DNA from: JAVVUJ01 sp964582545
Lineage (GTDB): Bacteria; Bacillota; Clostridia; Peptostreptococcales; Anaerovoracaceae
Direction of reading: 5' to 3'
Length of the DNA: 64,000 nt
Assembly (NCBI GenBank): GCA_964582545.1
Contig: CAZOSB010000011.1
Coordinates: 1 to 64,000, forward strand
Shown here: one piece after another, positions 1-9,247 of the stretch
Numbering within the stretch: the first letter of the stretch is position 1
Layout of the letters: each line of letters starts with the position of its first letter
Translations under genes and position numbers: made by a program
The notes under the pieces: model-generated
Databases searched by the model: none
What the model was told of the DNA's origin: nothing
The model's input: only the letters and a program-made list of their open reading frames with translations

Positions 1-251
1 TACCAAAGCTGATTGTGGTACCTGTCCCTTTTGATATTTGACTGTGAATAGTAACTATAATTTAAGAAAAAGCAATGAAAATGATGCTGTGCCAATTAAA
101 TCACACTCGCAAAGTTTTATGAGGTATCTAGGGACTACCTTTTTGACTGCCTCTCCCTTAGTGTTAAAATTATTTACTTCTCTATTAACCACGAACATTA
201 AATTACGAGATCTAACAAAAGGCATGGAATATCTACCTTCAAACCGAAAAA
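1..251. other. gene-poor left edge
   Basis: I see no convincing gene here. The one open frame (38-277, plus strand) has no ribosome-binding site or recognisable domain, and it runs into the terminator of the helicase gene, so I treat it as chance. A short segment around 18-60 resembles one at 2083-2125, just upstream of the helicase gene. Confidence 0.5.
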
Positions 252-295
252 GCCGAGAATCCCTCCAGATTCCGTGAGCAGGAGGGATTCTCGGC
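252..295 (-). terminator. intrinsic terminator of the DEAD-box helicase gene
   Basis: A perfect 15-bp inverted repeat (252-266 with 281-295, loop of 14 nt) begins five bases past the helicase stop codon. On the minus strand it is followed by a run of T. This is a standard rho-independent terminator. Confidence 0.9.
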
Positions 296-300
296 GCTAA

Positions 301-1971
301 TTACCTTTTTCTTTTATTTGGATGTTGAGACCTTCCGCCGTAGGATTTTCCCCCAGATCCATAACCCTTTGCCCGCTGTCGCTTAGCCGCTAATTCTATG
401 GATACGACTCTTCCTCTGTGGGTGAAGTCCTTTAGCTTATATAAAAGCTCCTCCACGGCCTCTTCAGGTACCTCTACAAAGGTAAATTGCTTATGAATAT
501 CAATTGCTCCTATTTGTGTGCCAGAAAGAGAAGTTCTGGATGCAATTCCTTGCACGATATTCTTGGGTTCGATTCGATCCATAGAACCTACATTTAAAAA
601 CAACCTTGCCATTTTATTTTTATTAAAAAAGTTTGTATCCCGATCTAACTCAGATTCTGTATAGCTCTTACTATATACATCCCCAAATGCAATTTTAAAT
701 AATGCTGCTGCTACGTCCATACTGGTAGCCTCCTCGGACTTTTCCAAGATGCTTTCCACCACACTACGGTATGGAAGGTAACTTTCTGTGTTTAAAATAT
801 CTAAAATCGTTTGTTGTGCTGCATCCTTCTTCACCTCTTCCAAATCAGAAATTGAGGGGGGCTTTAGCAGTTGAATTTCAGACTTTGTATATCTTTGAAT
901 ATCCTTTAATTTATAAAAATCTCTTCCAAAGATAAAGGAATAGGAAACTCCTTTTTTGCCGGCTCTGCCCGTTCTTCCAATTCTATGAACGTAATACTCC
1001 TCATCTGTAGGAAGGTCGTAGTTAAAGACCGCTTCAATATTGTTCACATCGATTCCTCTGGCAGCCACATCCGTGGCCACTAAAGTTTCCACCATACCTT
1101 TTCGGAATTTGTTCATAACCCTATCTCGTTCGGTTTGCTTCATGTCACCGTGAAGAGCTTCTGCAGAATAACCTCTAACCTGTAAATGACTGGTTACTTC
1201 ATCTGCCCTTCTCTTTGTGTTGCAAAAAACCATAGTGCTCTTTAAATTGTTCGCATCTATGAGACGGCAAAGAAGCTCCAACTTAGATGGCTCTCGTACC
1301 TCTAAATAAAATTGATCTATGCTTGGCATGGTCAACTCTTTGTGTACCGTCTTAATATGCGAAGGATTCTTCTGATACAGCCTAGTAATATCCAGAATTT
1401 CTTTTGGCATTGTTGCAGAAAAAAGCAAAGTTTGCCTTTCCTCCGGTAATTCCTTCAAAATCACGTCAATATCTTCCCGGAACCCCATGTTTAACATTTC
1501 ATCTGCTTCATCCAAAATCATCATCTTTAAATTTTCCAGCTTTAGAGTATGCCTTCTCATGTGGTCCATTACTCGTCCTGGCGTTCCAATGATAATCTGA
1601 GGTCTGCCTTTTAAAGCTGTAATCTGTCTGTCTATGGATTGACCTCCATAGATGGGTAAAATTTTAATGCCTTTTTTAAATTTGCAAAGAGATTTTAACT
1701 CCTCCGAAACTTGGATCGCCAATTCTCTGGTGGGACAAAGAGCTAAGATTTGTACTCCGGTTACCTTTGAATCCAACATCTCAATGGCAGGTATACCGAA
1801 AGCGCAGGTTTTTCCAGTCCCTGTTTGAGCTTGTCCAATAATATCCTTTCCTGCTAAAATCTCCGGTATCGCCATAGATTGTATGGGTGTAGCTTCTTCA
1901 AAGCCCATTTGACTGATGGCCTTTTGCATTTCAGCAGAAAGGTTAAGTTCTGTAAATATTAAATTTTCCAT
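301..1971 (-). CDS. DEAD-box ATP-dependent RNA helicase with C-terminal DbpA-type RNA-binding domain
   Basis: This is an ATP-dependent RNA helicase of 556 residues, expected in the cytoplasm in ribosome assembly, RNA decay or cold adaptation. Visible motifs are the Q motif near residues 7-31, Walker A AQTGTGKT (48-55), PTRELA (80-85), TPGR (130-133), DEAD (154-157), SAT (185-187) and HRIGRTGR (329-336). The region from about 455 to 530 matches the DbpA-type RNA-binding fold, and the tail is rich in Gly, Lys and Arg, as in DeaD/CshA/DbpA proteins. The DbpA domain suggests binding to structured rRNA, but the exact orthologue (DbpA, CshA or DeaD) cannot be settled by eye. It is a single-gene unit with its own terminator at 252-295. 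Confidence 0.95.
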   Translation of the reverse strand: MENLIFTELNLSAEMQKAISQMGFEEATPIQSMAIPEILAGKDIIGQAQTGTGKTCAFGIPAIEMLDSKVTGVQILALCPTRELAIQVSEELKSLCKFKKGIKILPIYGGQSIDRQITALKGRPQIIIGTPGRVMDHMRRHTLKLENLKMMILDEADEMLNMGFREDIDVILKELPEERQTLLFSATMPKEILDITRLYQKNPSHIKTVHKELTMPSIDQFYLEVREPSKLELLCRLIDANNLKSTMVFCNTKRRADEVTSHLQVRGYSAEALHGDMKQTERDRVMNKFRKGMVETLVATDVAARGIDVNNIEAVFNYDLPTDEEYYVHRIGRTGRAGKKGVSYSFIFGRDFYKLKDIQRYTKSEIQLLKPPSISDLEEVKKDAAQQTILDILNTESYLPYRSVVESILEKSEEATSMDVAAALFKIAFGDVYSKSYTESELDRDTNFFNKNKMARLFLNVGSMDRIEPKNIVQGIASRTSLSGTQIGAIDIHKQFTFVEVPEEAVEELLYKLKDFTHRGRVVSIELAAKRQRAKGYGSGGKSYGGRSQHPNKRKR

Positions 1972-2167
1972 ATTTTTTCCTTTATTTTAATAGTAATAAT
2001 TTTTATCATATCAGTATAGTTTAACATACTGATAGTTTTAAAACAACTAAATATTAAAATAATCCGAAATTTATTGCGTATTGCGTATCTGTCATTTTTG
2101 ATATTTTAGCGTGAATACTAATAATTCATGTAATTAATCCCTAGATTTAAAACATAAAAGTGATCTT

Positions 2168-2956
2168 TTACTCTAGGGTGCACTTCATGATGATAGGGAA
2201 ATGGTCCGACGGATATTTCCCCAGAAACTGCTTTTGTACCACATAAGCATCTTCAATTTTAATATGCTTTGAAGTGAAGATGTAATCGATAGGCTGACCT
2301 GTAACCTTTCCCCTGAATCCATGATAAGTTCTACCGTCGGGCGACTCAGTACTATAGAAAACACTGTAGCTGCTACCAGTAAAGATGCCACTTTCCTCAT
2401 TGGATGCAGCAATAAATTTCAATGCCTTGCTATCCGGCTTTGCATTAAAGTCCCCCATGAGAGCCACCGGCATAATAGGAAAATTTTGTTTTACAAATTT
2501 TGCAATTTGGATTAATCCATCCGCTCTTGCATAAGGACTAAAAACGTCTAAATGCGTATTAAAAATTGCAATCTTTTTACCATCTTTATTTTGAAATACT
2601 GCCCAAGTACAGATCCTAGGGAATAAGGCTAACCAGCCCCTAGATTTTTTAGCATCTGGTCTTTTTGATAACCAAAAGGTTCCGTTCTGCAAACATCGAT
2701 ACTCTTTTTTGTTATAGAGGATGGCACAGTACTCTCCGCTTTCCTCACCACCTCTACCCTCTCCTACGTAATCATAATGAGGCAATAGTTCCAACAATTC
2801 GTAAATTCTATGGTAATTGAGTTCCTGAGTACCTATAATATCTGGGCTCTCCTGCAAAAAAAACTCACAGATGGCAGACTTACGTCTGCCCCAGTGAGTT
2901 TTTAATGGGGAAAAGTAATCATTTTTTAAATTAAAGGTTGCCAGTTTTAGTTCCAC
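2168..2956 (-). CDS. endonuclease/exonuclease/phosphatase (EEP) family hydrolase
   Basis: This is a 262-residue metal-dependent phosphohydrolase of the EEP (DNase I-like) fold. The catalytic signatures are in order: Asn9 in TFNL, Glu45 in GTQEL, NTHLD (His135), GDFNA (Asp169, Asn171), PIDYIF, and the terminal SDHFPI with the catalytic Asp-His pair. There is no signal peptide, so a cytoplasmic role is expected. Family members cleave nucleic acids, phosphoinositides or other phosphodiesters, and the substrate here is unknown. It stands alone between the helicase and the RNR, on the same strand as both. Confidence 0.85.
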   Translation of the reverse strand: MELKLATFNLKNDYFSPLKTHWGRRKSAICEFFLQESPDIIGTQELNYHRIYELLELLPHYDYVGEGRGGEESGEYCAILYNKKEYRCLQNGTFWLSKRPDAKKSRGWLALFPRICTWAVFQNKDGKKIAIFNTHLDVFSPYARADGLIQIAKFVKQNFPIMPVALMGDFNAKPDSKALKFIAASNEESGIFTGSSYSVFYSTESPDGRTYHGFRGKVTGQPIDYIFTSKHIKIEDAYVVQKQFLGKYPSDHFPIIMKCTLE

Positions 2957-3027
2957 TGATTTCCTTCCTTAGTTATAGAGTGATTTTCCCTTAGTTTTTG
3001 TAAAATGTAATAATTTATACAATAAGC

Positions 3028-5379
3028 TTATCGTATCGGACAAACTCCACCTTCGCAACCTTCGTTACCGATGTCGTAATCCACTTCTTCCTTTTCATAT
3101 TTAGAAATCAGAGAAGGCACAAAGGGCTTCATCTTTGCTACCCTTTCCGTGAACTCTTTTTCTGTAATTTCTTCAAAGGGCAACAATTCGTAAAAATTGT
3201 CTTCGAAGGAAAGGAAAGAAAGCGCTACGGTATCATCCCAGTTTTTCCAAACCCATTCTTCCACCTGATCCCATTCGTGATCTCTAACATGAACTGTAAT
3301 GGAACAATTGTGCTCCACATAATGCTCCATAAACATCTTGTAGATTTCCAGCTGTTCGATGGCTGAAACATCCTTCTTTATTTTCCCCGGAGGTGCCTTT
3401 ATAGGAAACTCCACTACCTTAGTAGTGCAATTTTCCAAAGATTGCCCTACCTCAGGGAATACAGGGTATCCTAGCTCCTCACAAACCTTTACCAACGGAT
3501 CGTCACTGCTAATTCGGATTCTTCGCACGTAGTAAGGTGCATGGGAAAAATGCACTCCACTGGAAACGACAGGTAACAAGCTCAAAGTGCCTTCCGGTTT
3601 TATGGTGGTCACCAACAGAGGTTCCTCCATACCCAGTTCCTTCGCATATTCCTTAGCCGCAATTTTGGCCTCATTCTTTAAATCTGCCAACAACTGTTCT
3701 TGACCTTTTCTATCTAAGTTTAAAGCATTGACCATATCCTGCCATCCAGTTAAGGAACACCCTAGCAATTTATCTCTCTGTTGCACGGAATTCCATTCAG
3801 GAATTTCCAGTTCTGTACAAGTCATCCTGTATCCCGCTCTAGCAGAAAGTCTCTGAGCCTCCATAAGTCCACTAAAATCTAGCTTACCGTCATTGACAAA
3901 AGCCATAACATTGACGGTAGTCAAATTACATAAACCTTTGGAATCCAATAAAATTTCAGCACACGGGTTTACACCTTGAAAATTCGGTCGTCTCTTGGCA
4001 CCCGCTTCTTGATTGACCCAACCCGGTTCTCCTGAAAATCGCATTTGTTCCAAATGCCAGTGAAGTCCTTCTCTGTCGGGTTTTCTCGTATAAAAGATGG
4101 AGTTATTGCTCATTTGCCTGTGGGCGATCTCTTGATCCATTACCCATTTTTCATCTTCTTTTTTATATAGATGACTCTTCGCTTGTATGCATGCTTTGTC
4201 ATCCTGATCTATCAGTATAATTTCAGCAGTTCTCCTGACGCCTCCTACCACCACGTTCTCACCGATGATATTTGCGATGTCCATGCAATCGATGGGCTCT
4301 AATTTGACCTTATTGGTGGTAGATCTGCTTCCAGCCTTCTCAATAATCTTACTGATTTTTAAAAACATGTTTTTCATGCTGGCATGACCGCTGGCTGTAC
4401 CTCCAAATGTTTTAAGCTTTTCGCCCTTACTTCTGACGTGGTCATAATTCAAGATCACCGTATTGATCTTTCTGTACTCCGTGCTATAGAGAACCTTCAT
4501 GAAGTAATCCATCGATTGCACCCAACCTTCTTTGCTGTCCCCAATGGTGATTTTCACAGTATCATTATGGGTAAATTCCAGAGAAGTGCTATCCTGTCTC
4601 AACTGCTTTAGCATAGGAGTATAGGCTTCATGGATGATTTCTATATCTGCTCGAGCCATGGGCATCTTTTCCACATCAGACTTAAGTACTCTAACCCCAA
4701 CACCGGAGCCTACCATCAAAAGATAGAAGATGTCCCTGAATGCCGCAAAGCTATCGATGACTTGGAAGGAACAATTGTAGTTGGACATGGGGTAATGCTT
4801 GGAAACCTCCGTGCTTCCCACCCAAAAAGTACGCCCTGACAAAAATTGCTTCAGCTCATATACGTTCTTATATAGCTTCTCCGCTTCATCTTTGGAAGTC
4901 GGCACCAGGCTACAGTTATACTCCACAGATCTACGTACTGTTTCCCACCAGTATTCTCGTCTCATTTCATCGGAATCCCAACGAGAATAGGTCCTATAGT
5001 AAACAAAGCTTCCCAATTGGCTCATGGGAGATGGGCCATGTTTAAACTTGCTTACAAATTCATCGGATATGACTCTGCCGTCTCTTCTTTTTCTGGCATC
5101 CCTCGTCTTATCCCTTTCATAGCGATAGATAATAAATTTTTTGGCAGCATCTTTTCTGTCGCTGACCATTAAAAAATCTTCTACTAAATCCTGAAGGTCC
5201 TCTACATTAATTGGCTTGTCCGATTTTTCTGCCTGCTTCTCGATGGCAATTGCGATGTCCTTTGCTAACTTAGCCTCAATACCTTCCTTGGTTTCCAACA
5301 TGGCATTTTCGATTGCAGCTTGAATTTTAATACCATTAAAGCTGACTTCCGTACCATCTCGCTTTATGACTTTTTTCAT
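3028..5379 (-). CDS. nrdJ: adenosylcobalamin-dependent (class II) ribonucleoside-triphosphate reductase
   Basis: This enzyme reduces ribonucleotides to deoxyribonucleotides using a radical generated from adenosylcobalamin. It needs neither oxygen nor a separate small subunit. The protein is 783 residues from the chosen start. The N-terminus MKKVIKRDGTEV opens an ATP-cone regulatory domain. The barrel carries NYNCSFQVID, GSGVGVRV, the radical-site NPCAEI and CNLTTVN segments, and KPEGTLS followed by SSGVHFSHAPYY. This matches the monomeric triphosphate reductase (RTPR) type of Lactobacillus. The C-terminal CEGGVCPIR supplies the redox cysteine pair. I prefer the start at 5379 because GGAGG lies 6 nt upstream and the ATP cone begins there; a longer frame reaches 5415 without a good site. 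Probable NrdR boxes lie upstream. The enzyme depends on B12, which links it to the B12 uptake locus at 35-44 kb. Confidence 0.93.
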   Translation of the reverse strand: MKKVIKRDGTEVSFNGIKIQAAIENAMLETKEGIEAKLAKDIAIAIEKQAEKSDKPINVEDLQDLVEDFLMVSDRKDAAKKFIIYRYERDKTRDARKRRDGRVISDEFVSKFKHGPSPMSQLGSFVYYRTYSRWDSDEMRREYWWETVRRSVEYNCSLVPTSKDEAEKLYKNVYELKQFLSGRTFWVGSTEVSKHYPMSNYNCSFQVIDSFAAFRDIFYLLMVGSGVGVRVLKSDVEKMPMARADIEIIHEAYTPMLKQLRQDSTSLEFTHNDTVKITIGDSKEGWVQSMDYFMKVLYSTEYRKINTVILNYDHVRSKGEKLKTFGGTASGHASMKNMFLKISKIIEKAGSRSTTNKVKLEPIDCMDIANIIGENVVVGGVRRTAEIILIDQDDKACIQAKSHLYKKEDEKWVMDQEIAHRQMSNNSIFYTRKPDREGLHWHLEQMRFSGEPGWVNQEAGAKRRPNFQGVNPCAEILLDSKGLCNLTTVNVMAFVNDGKLDFSGLMEAQRLSARAGYRMTCTELEIPEWNSVQQRDKLLGCSLTGWQDMVNALNLDRKGQEQLLADLKNEAKIAAKEYAKELGMEEPLLVTTIKPEGTLSLLPVVSSGVHFSHAPYYVRRIRISSDDPLVKVCEELGYPVFPEVGQSLENCTTKVVEFPIKAPPGKIKKDVSAIEQLEIYKMFMEHYVEHNCSITVHVRDHEWDQVEEWVWKNWDDTVALSFLSFEDNFYELLPFEEITEKEFTERVAKMKPFVPSLISKYEKEEVDYDIGNEGCEGGVCPIR

Positions 5380-5429
5380 TTGTTCCTCCCAAATTTCAAT
5401 ACTTATTGACATCATCCTAAAATGATTAA

Positions 5430-5494
5430 TTTCAATATATAGTTGTCACTCAAAGTGCAATCATCATTATATAGTATGACGAATGGAATTTCAA
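5430..5494 (-). promoter_or_regulatory. nrdJ promoter overlapped by two probable NrdR boxes
   Basis: Read on the minus strand, TTGAAA (5489-5494) and TATAAT (5466-5471) are separated by exactly 17 nt and form a good sigma-A promoter for nrdJ. Two sites resembling the NrdR consensus core CwAtATaTwg lie at 5433-5442 (CAATATATAG, full match) and 5465-5474 (CATTATATAG, one mismatch). They start 32 bp apart, about three helical turns, which is the known spacing of paired NrdR boxes. The second box covers the -10 hexamer, so NrdR binding would block transcription. Confidence 0.65.
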
Positions 5495-5790
5495 CTACAA
5501 AATTTTATTTTTAACCAGTTTTTTTGTTAACGATTCTTTGATAATTTCCTTAGAATCTAATGCTTTATTTTTCAATAATTCTTAAGTTTTTTCATATCAA
5601 TAAAAAAATTTATACTTACTTATTCCAATAAATTTATTCAACGAAGTAAAAGAATTTAAAAACTAGTTGTTCAGTCCCACCATATTCCCTCCCCCTATTA
5701 CCTTCCTTTAGTGGAGCTTCGTTTTTGTGCTTTGACTTTTCCCTTTTGCTCTTTACCATTCCTCATTTTTGCGCATTTTTCCGCTTTTAT
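5495..5790. other. AT-rich divergent intergenic region
   Basis: This gap separates the nrdJ promoter from the acn promoter. It is AT-rich. I looked for a cobalamin riboswitch because nrdJ depends on B12, and found no B12 box. I see no other feature. Confidence 0.5.
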
Positions 5791-5819
5791 TTGACTTTGC
5801 AGCCTGAAAATTATATAAT
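5791..5819 (+). promoter_or_regulatory. sigma-A promoter of the aconitase gene
   Basis: TTGACT (5791-5796) and a perfect TATAAT (5814-5819) are separated by 17 nt. Transcription would start near 5826, about 40 nt before the acn start codon. Confidence 0.8.
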
Positions 5820-5865
5820 TATAGATATTGTTTCATGTATTTAAAGAATAAGAAAGGATTTACAT

Positions 5866-7785
5866 ATGGGAAAAACCTTAGCGTACAAGATTTTGGAAAA
5901 CCATTTGGTGGAAGGACAATTGATTCCCGGCAGTGAAATCACCATTAAAATGGACCAAACATTAACTCAGGATTCTACAGGTACTATGGTGTATTTACAG
6001 CTGGAAGCCATGGATGTAGAAAAGGTAAAAACGGAGCTTTCCGTAGCATATATCGACCATAACACTTTACAGACAGGCTTTGAAAGCGCAGACGATCACG
6101 CCTTTATCAAAAGCGTAGCGGAGAGGCACGGCGTTCTGTTTTCCAAACCCGGCAACGGAATCTGTCATCAGCTTCATTTAGAGAATTATGGAGTTCCCGG
6201 CAAAACCCTCTTGGGTTCCGACAGCCATACTCCTACAGGGGGAGGCTTAGGTATGATTGCCATCGGCGCAGGAGGTCTTGATGTAGCTGTTGCCATGGCT
6301 CAAGGAATCTATAGCCTAGTAGTTCCTAAGGTCATTCAAGTGGAGCTTACAGGAAAATTGCGCCCCTGGGTATCCGCCAAGGATGTGATCCTCTACGTCC
6401 TACAGCAGCTTACGGTAAAAGGCGGCGTGGGAAAAATCGTGGAATACACAGGAGAAGGAGTGAAATCCCTCTCCGTGACAGATAGAGCCACCATCACCAA
6501 TATGGGAGCTGAGTTGGGTGCCACCACCTCCATTTTCCCCAGCGATGAAAACACGAAAGCCTACTTAGCTTCTCAAGGGCGAGAAAAGGATTATGTTCCC
6601 TTATCCCCTGACGAAGATGCGATCTATGACGAAGTGCTGAAGGTGAATCTCTCTGAACTTACCCCTTTAGCTGCGAAACCCCATAGCCCCGACAATGTAG
6701 ATTCCATAAAAAATATAGGAGAAATAAAGGTAAATCAGGTAGCCATAGGAAGCTGTACCAACTCTTCCTACACCGATTTAATGAAAGTTGCCCACATATT
6801 AAAAGGAAAAAAAGTGCATGATGATGTGAGCTTGGTCATTTCACCTGGTTCCAGTAAAATTTTGAGCAAGATGGCATCCAACGGAGCTCTTTCTTTTCTC
6901 ATCGATGCAGGAGCACGAATCATAGAAAATGCCTGCGGTCCTTGTATTGGAATGGGACAATCCCCCGAGTCCGGTGCGGTATCTCTGAGAACCTTTAACA
7001 GAAACTTCAAGGGAAGAAGTGGAACTTTGGATGCACAGGTTTATCTGGTCAGCCCTGAAACCGCTGCCATCTCAGCGATTACGGGAGTTCTTACGGACGG
7101 CATGTCCACAGGTCAGGAGTTACCTGCCATCCAAGAAGAAAACTTCGCTCCTTCTTTCAACTTCATCGTATCCCCTGAGGGCAAAGATAAGAGCAATACC
7201 CCTGTGTCCATGGGACCCAATATCAAGCCATTCCCTCAGAACACGAAACTGCCGGAGCAAGTGGAGGCTACCGTTACCCTGTTGGCAGGAGACAATATCA
7301 CCACGGACGATATTATGCCTTCGGATTCCAAGCTGCTACCTTACCGTTCCAATGTGCCTTACCTTTCCAAATTCTGTTTTGGAAAGATTGATGCAGACTT
7401 TTCGGCTCGTTGTGAAGAAGCAAAGACTTGCCTCATCATCGGAGGAGATAACTATGGACAGGGTTCCAGCCGTGAGCATGCCGCATTAGTACCTCTTTAC
7501 TTGGGAGTAAAATTCGTGTTGGCTAAATCCTTTGCCCGTATCCACAGAGCCAACTTGATCAACAGCGGAATCTTACCTTTGGTCTTTGAGGATGCCAAGG
7601 ATTACGACACCTTCCAATTGGGGGATCAGTTAATCATAGAAAGTGCAAAGGAACAGGTGAAGAACCCTGTAATGATCGTAAAGAATCCGAAAACCGGCAA
7701 AGAATACAGAGTGTTGACCAATTTCACTCAATTGGATATTGAAATGATCTTGGCAGGCGGAAAGATCAGCCAAATCAAAGGATAG
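5866..7785 (+). CDS. acn: aconitate hydratase (monomeric, Aquifex-type)
   Basis: This enzyme interconverts citrate and isocitrate through cis-aconitate, using a 4Fe-4S cluster. It is 639 residues, much shorter than AcnA or AcnB of enterics (about 850-890) and typical of the compact subfamily seen in Clostridia and Aquifex. Cluster ligands are in IGSCTNSSYTD and ENACGPCIGMG. The C-terminal swivel domain carries the substrate motif SSREHAALVP and then KSFARIHRANLINSGILPL. It is followed 133 bp later on the same strand by isocitrate dehydrogenase. Together they convert citrate to 2-oxoglutarate, the precursor of glutamate. Homoaconitase or isopropylmalate isomerase are close relatives, but the fused two-domain layout and the neighbour favour aconitase. 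Confidence 0.93.
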   Translation: MGKTLAYKILENHLVEGQLIPGSEITIKMDQTLTQDSTGTMVYLQLEAMDVEKVKTELSVAYIDHNTLQTGFESADDHAFIKSVAERHGVLFSKPGNGICHQLHLENYGVPGKTLLGSDSHTPTGGGLGMIAIGAGGLDVAVAMAQGIYSLVVPKVIQVELTGKLRPWVSAKDVILYVLQQLTVKGGVGKIVEYTGEGVKSLSVTDRATITNMGAELGATTSIFPSDENTKAYLASQGREKDYVPLSPDEDAIYDEVLKVNLSELTPLAAKPHSPDNVDSIKNIGEIKVNQVAIGSCTNSSYTDLMKVAHILKGKKVHDDVSLVISPGSSKILSKMASNGALSFLIDAGARIIENACGPCIGMGQSPESGAVSLRTFNRNFKGRSGTLDAQVYLVSPETAAISAITGVLTDGMSTGQELPAIQEENFAPSFNFIVSPEGKDKSNTPVSMGPNIKPFPQNTKLPEQVEATVTLLAGDNITTDDIMPSDSKLLPYRSNVPYLSKFCFGKIDADFSARCEEAKTCLIIGGDNYGQGSSREHAALVPLYLGVKFVLAKSFARIHRANLINSGILPLVFEDAKDYDTFQLGDQLIIESAKEQVKNPVMIVKNPKTGKEYRVLTNFTQLDIEMILAGGKISQIKG

Positions 7786-7918
7786 TGTTAGGCTAAAGAT
7801 CTTACTAACATGAATATAGCAACTATATATGACTCATTTAAATTAGCTTTTAAACCAAAATAATTAGAAAAAGTTATAATTATAATTTAATTGTAAACTC
7901 TACGAAAGGAAAAAATTC

Positions 7919-9055
7919 ATGGACTACATTAACAATTTTGAAGCCATTGTAAAACAACAGTTGGCGAGAATCGAAAAAATGAAAGAAGAATCAGATTTTA
8001 TAGATTATAAATCCTTGGATCAAATTATCATCGGAGTCATCGGTGGAGACGGCATCGGTCCCGCCATCACAGCTCAGGCACAAAGGGTATTGGAAACCTT
8101 ACTCGCTCCCGAGGTAAAATCCAGCAAAGTCGTCTTTAAGGTTATCGACGGTTGTACCATTGAAAGAAGAGCTGCTGAAGGAAAAGCCATTCCGGAGGAT
8201 GTGCTTCAGGAAATCAAAAAATGTCACGTACTGCTAAAAGGTCCTACCACCACCCCCAGAAAGGGAGATCCTTGGGCAAACGTGGAGAGCGCAAACGTTT
8301 CCATGAGAAAGGAGTTGGATTTGTTCGCCAATGTCAGACCCGTGAAGGTGCCTGAGTTGGGAATAGACTGGACTTTCTTCAGGGAAAACACAGAATGTCT
8401 GTATGCAATGGGAAGTCAGGGAGTCAATATCTCCGAAGATTTAGCCATTGATTTCAGAGTCATCACCACCCCCGGCACGGAGAGAATTGCCAGACTTGCC
8501 TTTGAATATGCCAGAGCCAACGGAAAAAAAAGGGTTACCATCGTAACTAAGGCAAATGTGGTAAAAACCACGGACGGAAAGTTCTTAGATGTCTGCAAAA
8601 AGGTTGCCGCTGATTATCCTGAGATTGAGGTGGATGATTGGTATATCGACATCATGACCGCCAAACTTATCGATGAAAAGCGAAGAGGACAGTTTGAAGT
8701 ACTGATTCTCCCCAACTTATACGGAGATATTCTGACGGATGAGGCGGCAGAATTCCAAGGAGGAGTCGGTACTGCCGGCAGTGCAAATCTGGGGAAACGA
8801 TACTCTATGTTTGAAGCCATTCACGGTTCGGCTCCCAGAATGGTGGACGAAGGTCGTGATATTTATGCAGATCCCTGCAGTGTAATCCGTGCAGGAGCCA
8901 TGCTTCTGTCCCATATCGGTTATCAGGATCAGGCAGATAAATTGTTTGAAGCCCTGGAAATCTGTACCATCACGGAAAAGAAGTTGGTGCTTACCGGCAG
9001 ATCTGACGGAGCCACCGGTGCAGAATTCGCCGATTACATTTTATCTAAAATTTAG
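7919..9055 (+). CDS. icd: isocitrate dehydrogenase (isocitrate/isopropylmalate family)
   Basis: This enzyme oxidatively decarboxylates isocitrate to 2-oxoglutarate in the cytoplasm. It is a 378-residue beta-decarboxylating dehydrogenase. IGVIGGDGIGP marks the N-terminal nucleotide fold. The substrate loop includes NVSMRKELDLFANVRPVK, and metal and substrate residues lie in YGDILTDEAAEFQGG. The coenzyme segment is FEAIHGSAP. The residues after HGSAP are RMVDEG, not the Lys-Tyr pair that fixes NADP in the E. coli enzyme, so coenzyme choice is open. Its position directly downstream of aconitase supports isocitrate over isopropylmalate as substrate. An AAAGGA site lies upstream of the ATG. A terminator follows at 9104-9149. 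Confidence 0.9.
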   Translation: MDYINNFEAIVKQQLARIEKMKEESDFIDYKSLDQIIIGVIGGDGIGPAITAQAQRVLETLLAPEVKSSKVVFKVIDGCTIERRAAEGKAIPEDVLQEIKKCHVLLKGPTTTPRKGDPWANVESANVSMRKELDLFANVRPVKVPELGIDWTFFRENTECLYAMGSQGVNISEDLAIDFRVITTPGTERIARLAFEYARANGKKRVTIVTKANVVKTTDGKFLDVCKKVAADYPEIEVDDWYIDIMTAKLIDEKRRGQFEVLILPNLYGDILTDEAAEFQGGVGTAGSANLGKRYSMFEAIHGSAPRMVDEGRDIYADPCSVIRAGAMLLSHIGYQDQADKLFEALEICTITEKKLVLTGRSDGATGAEFADYILSKI

Positions 9056-9103
9056 GTTCTAAGGGTTTGGGGTAGGTGTCAAAACATGCTCCTGCCCCAT
9101 ATT

Positions 9104-9149
9104 AAAACAGAGTATGCCGGGGTTATCTTATGGCATACTCTGTTTTTTT
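9104..9149 (+). terminator. intrinsic terminator after icd
   Basis: A 15-bp perfect stem (9104-9118 with 9132-9146) is followed by T on the plus strand. It lies between icd and the convergent clpB gene, and the flanking A/T tracts may let it work in both directions. Confidence 0.9.
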
Positions 9150-9247
9150 CTTATAAATTTCAAATTATTAAGTTTAATTTTTTTCAAAATTTAAAAACTT
9201 TATTTCTCCATCGTTTTCGTTTTTAAATAAATATTTAGATGACCTTA

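Noticed and set aside
38..277. 79-residue open frame at the left edge
   Set aside because: It has no ribosome-binding site and no recognisable domain, and it runs into the perfect terminator stem at 252-295.
5380..5865. cobalamin riboswitch upstream of the B12-dependent nrdJ
   Set aside because: I looked for the B12 box and the GGGAA core on both strands and found neither; NrdR-like boxes explain the region better.
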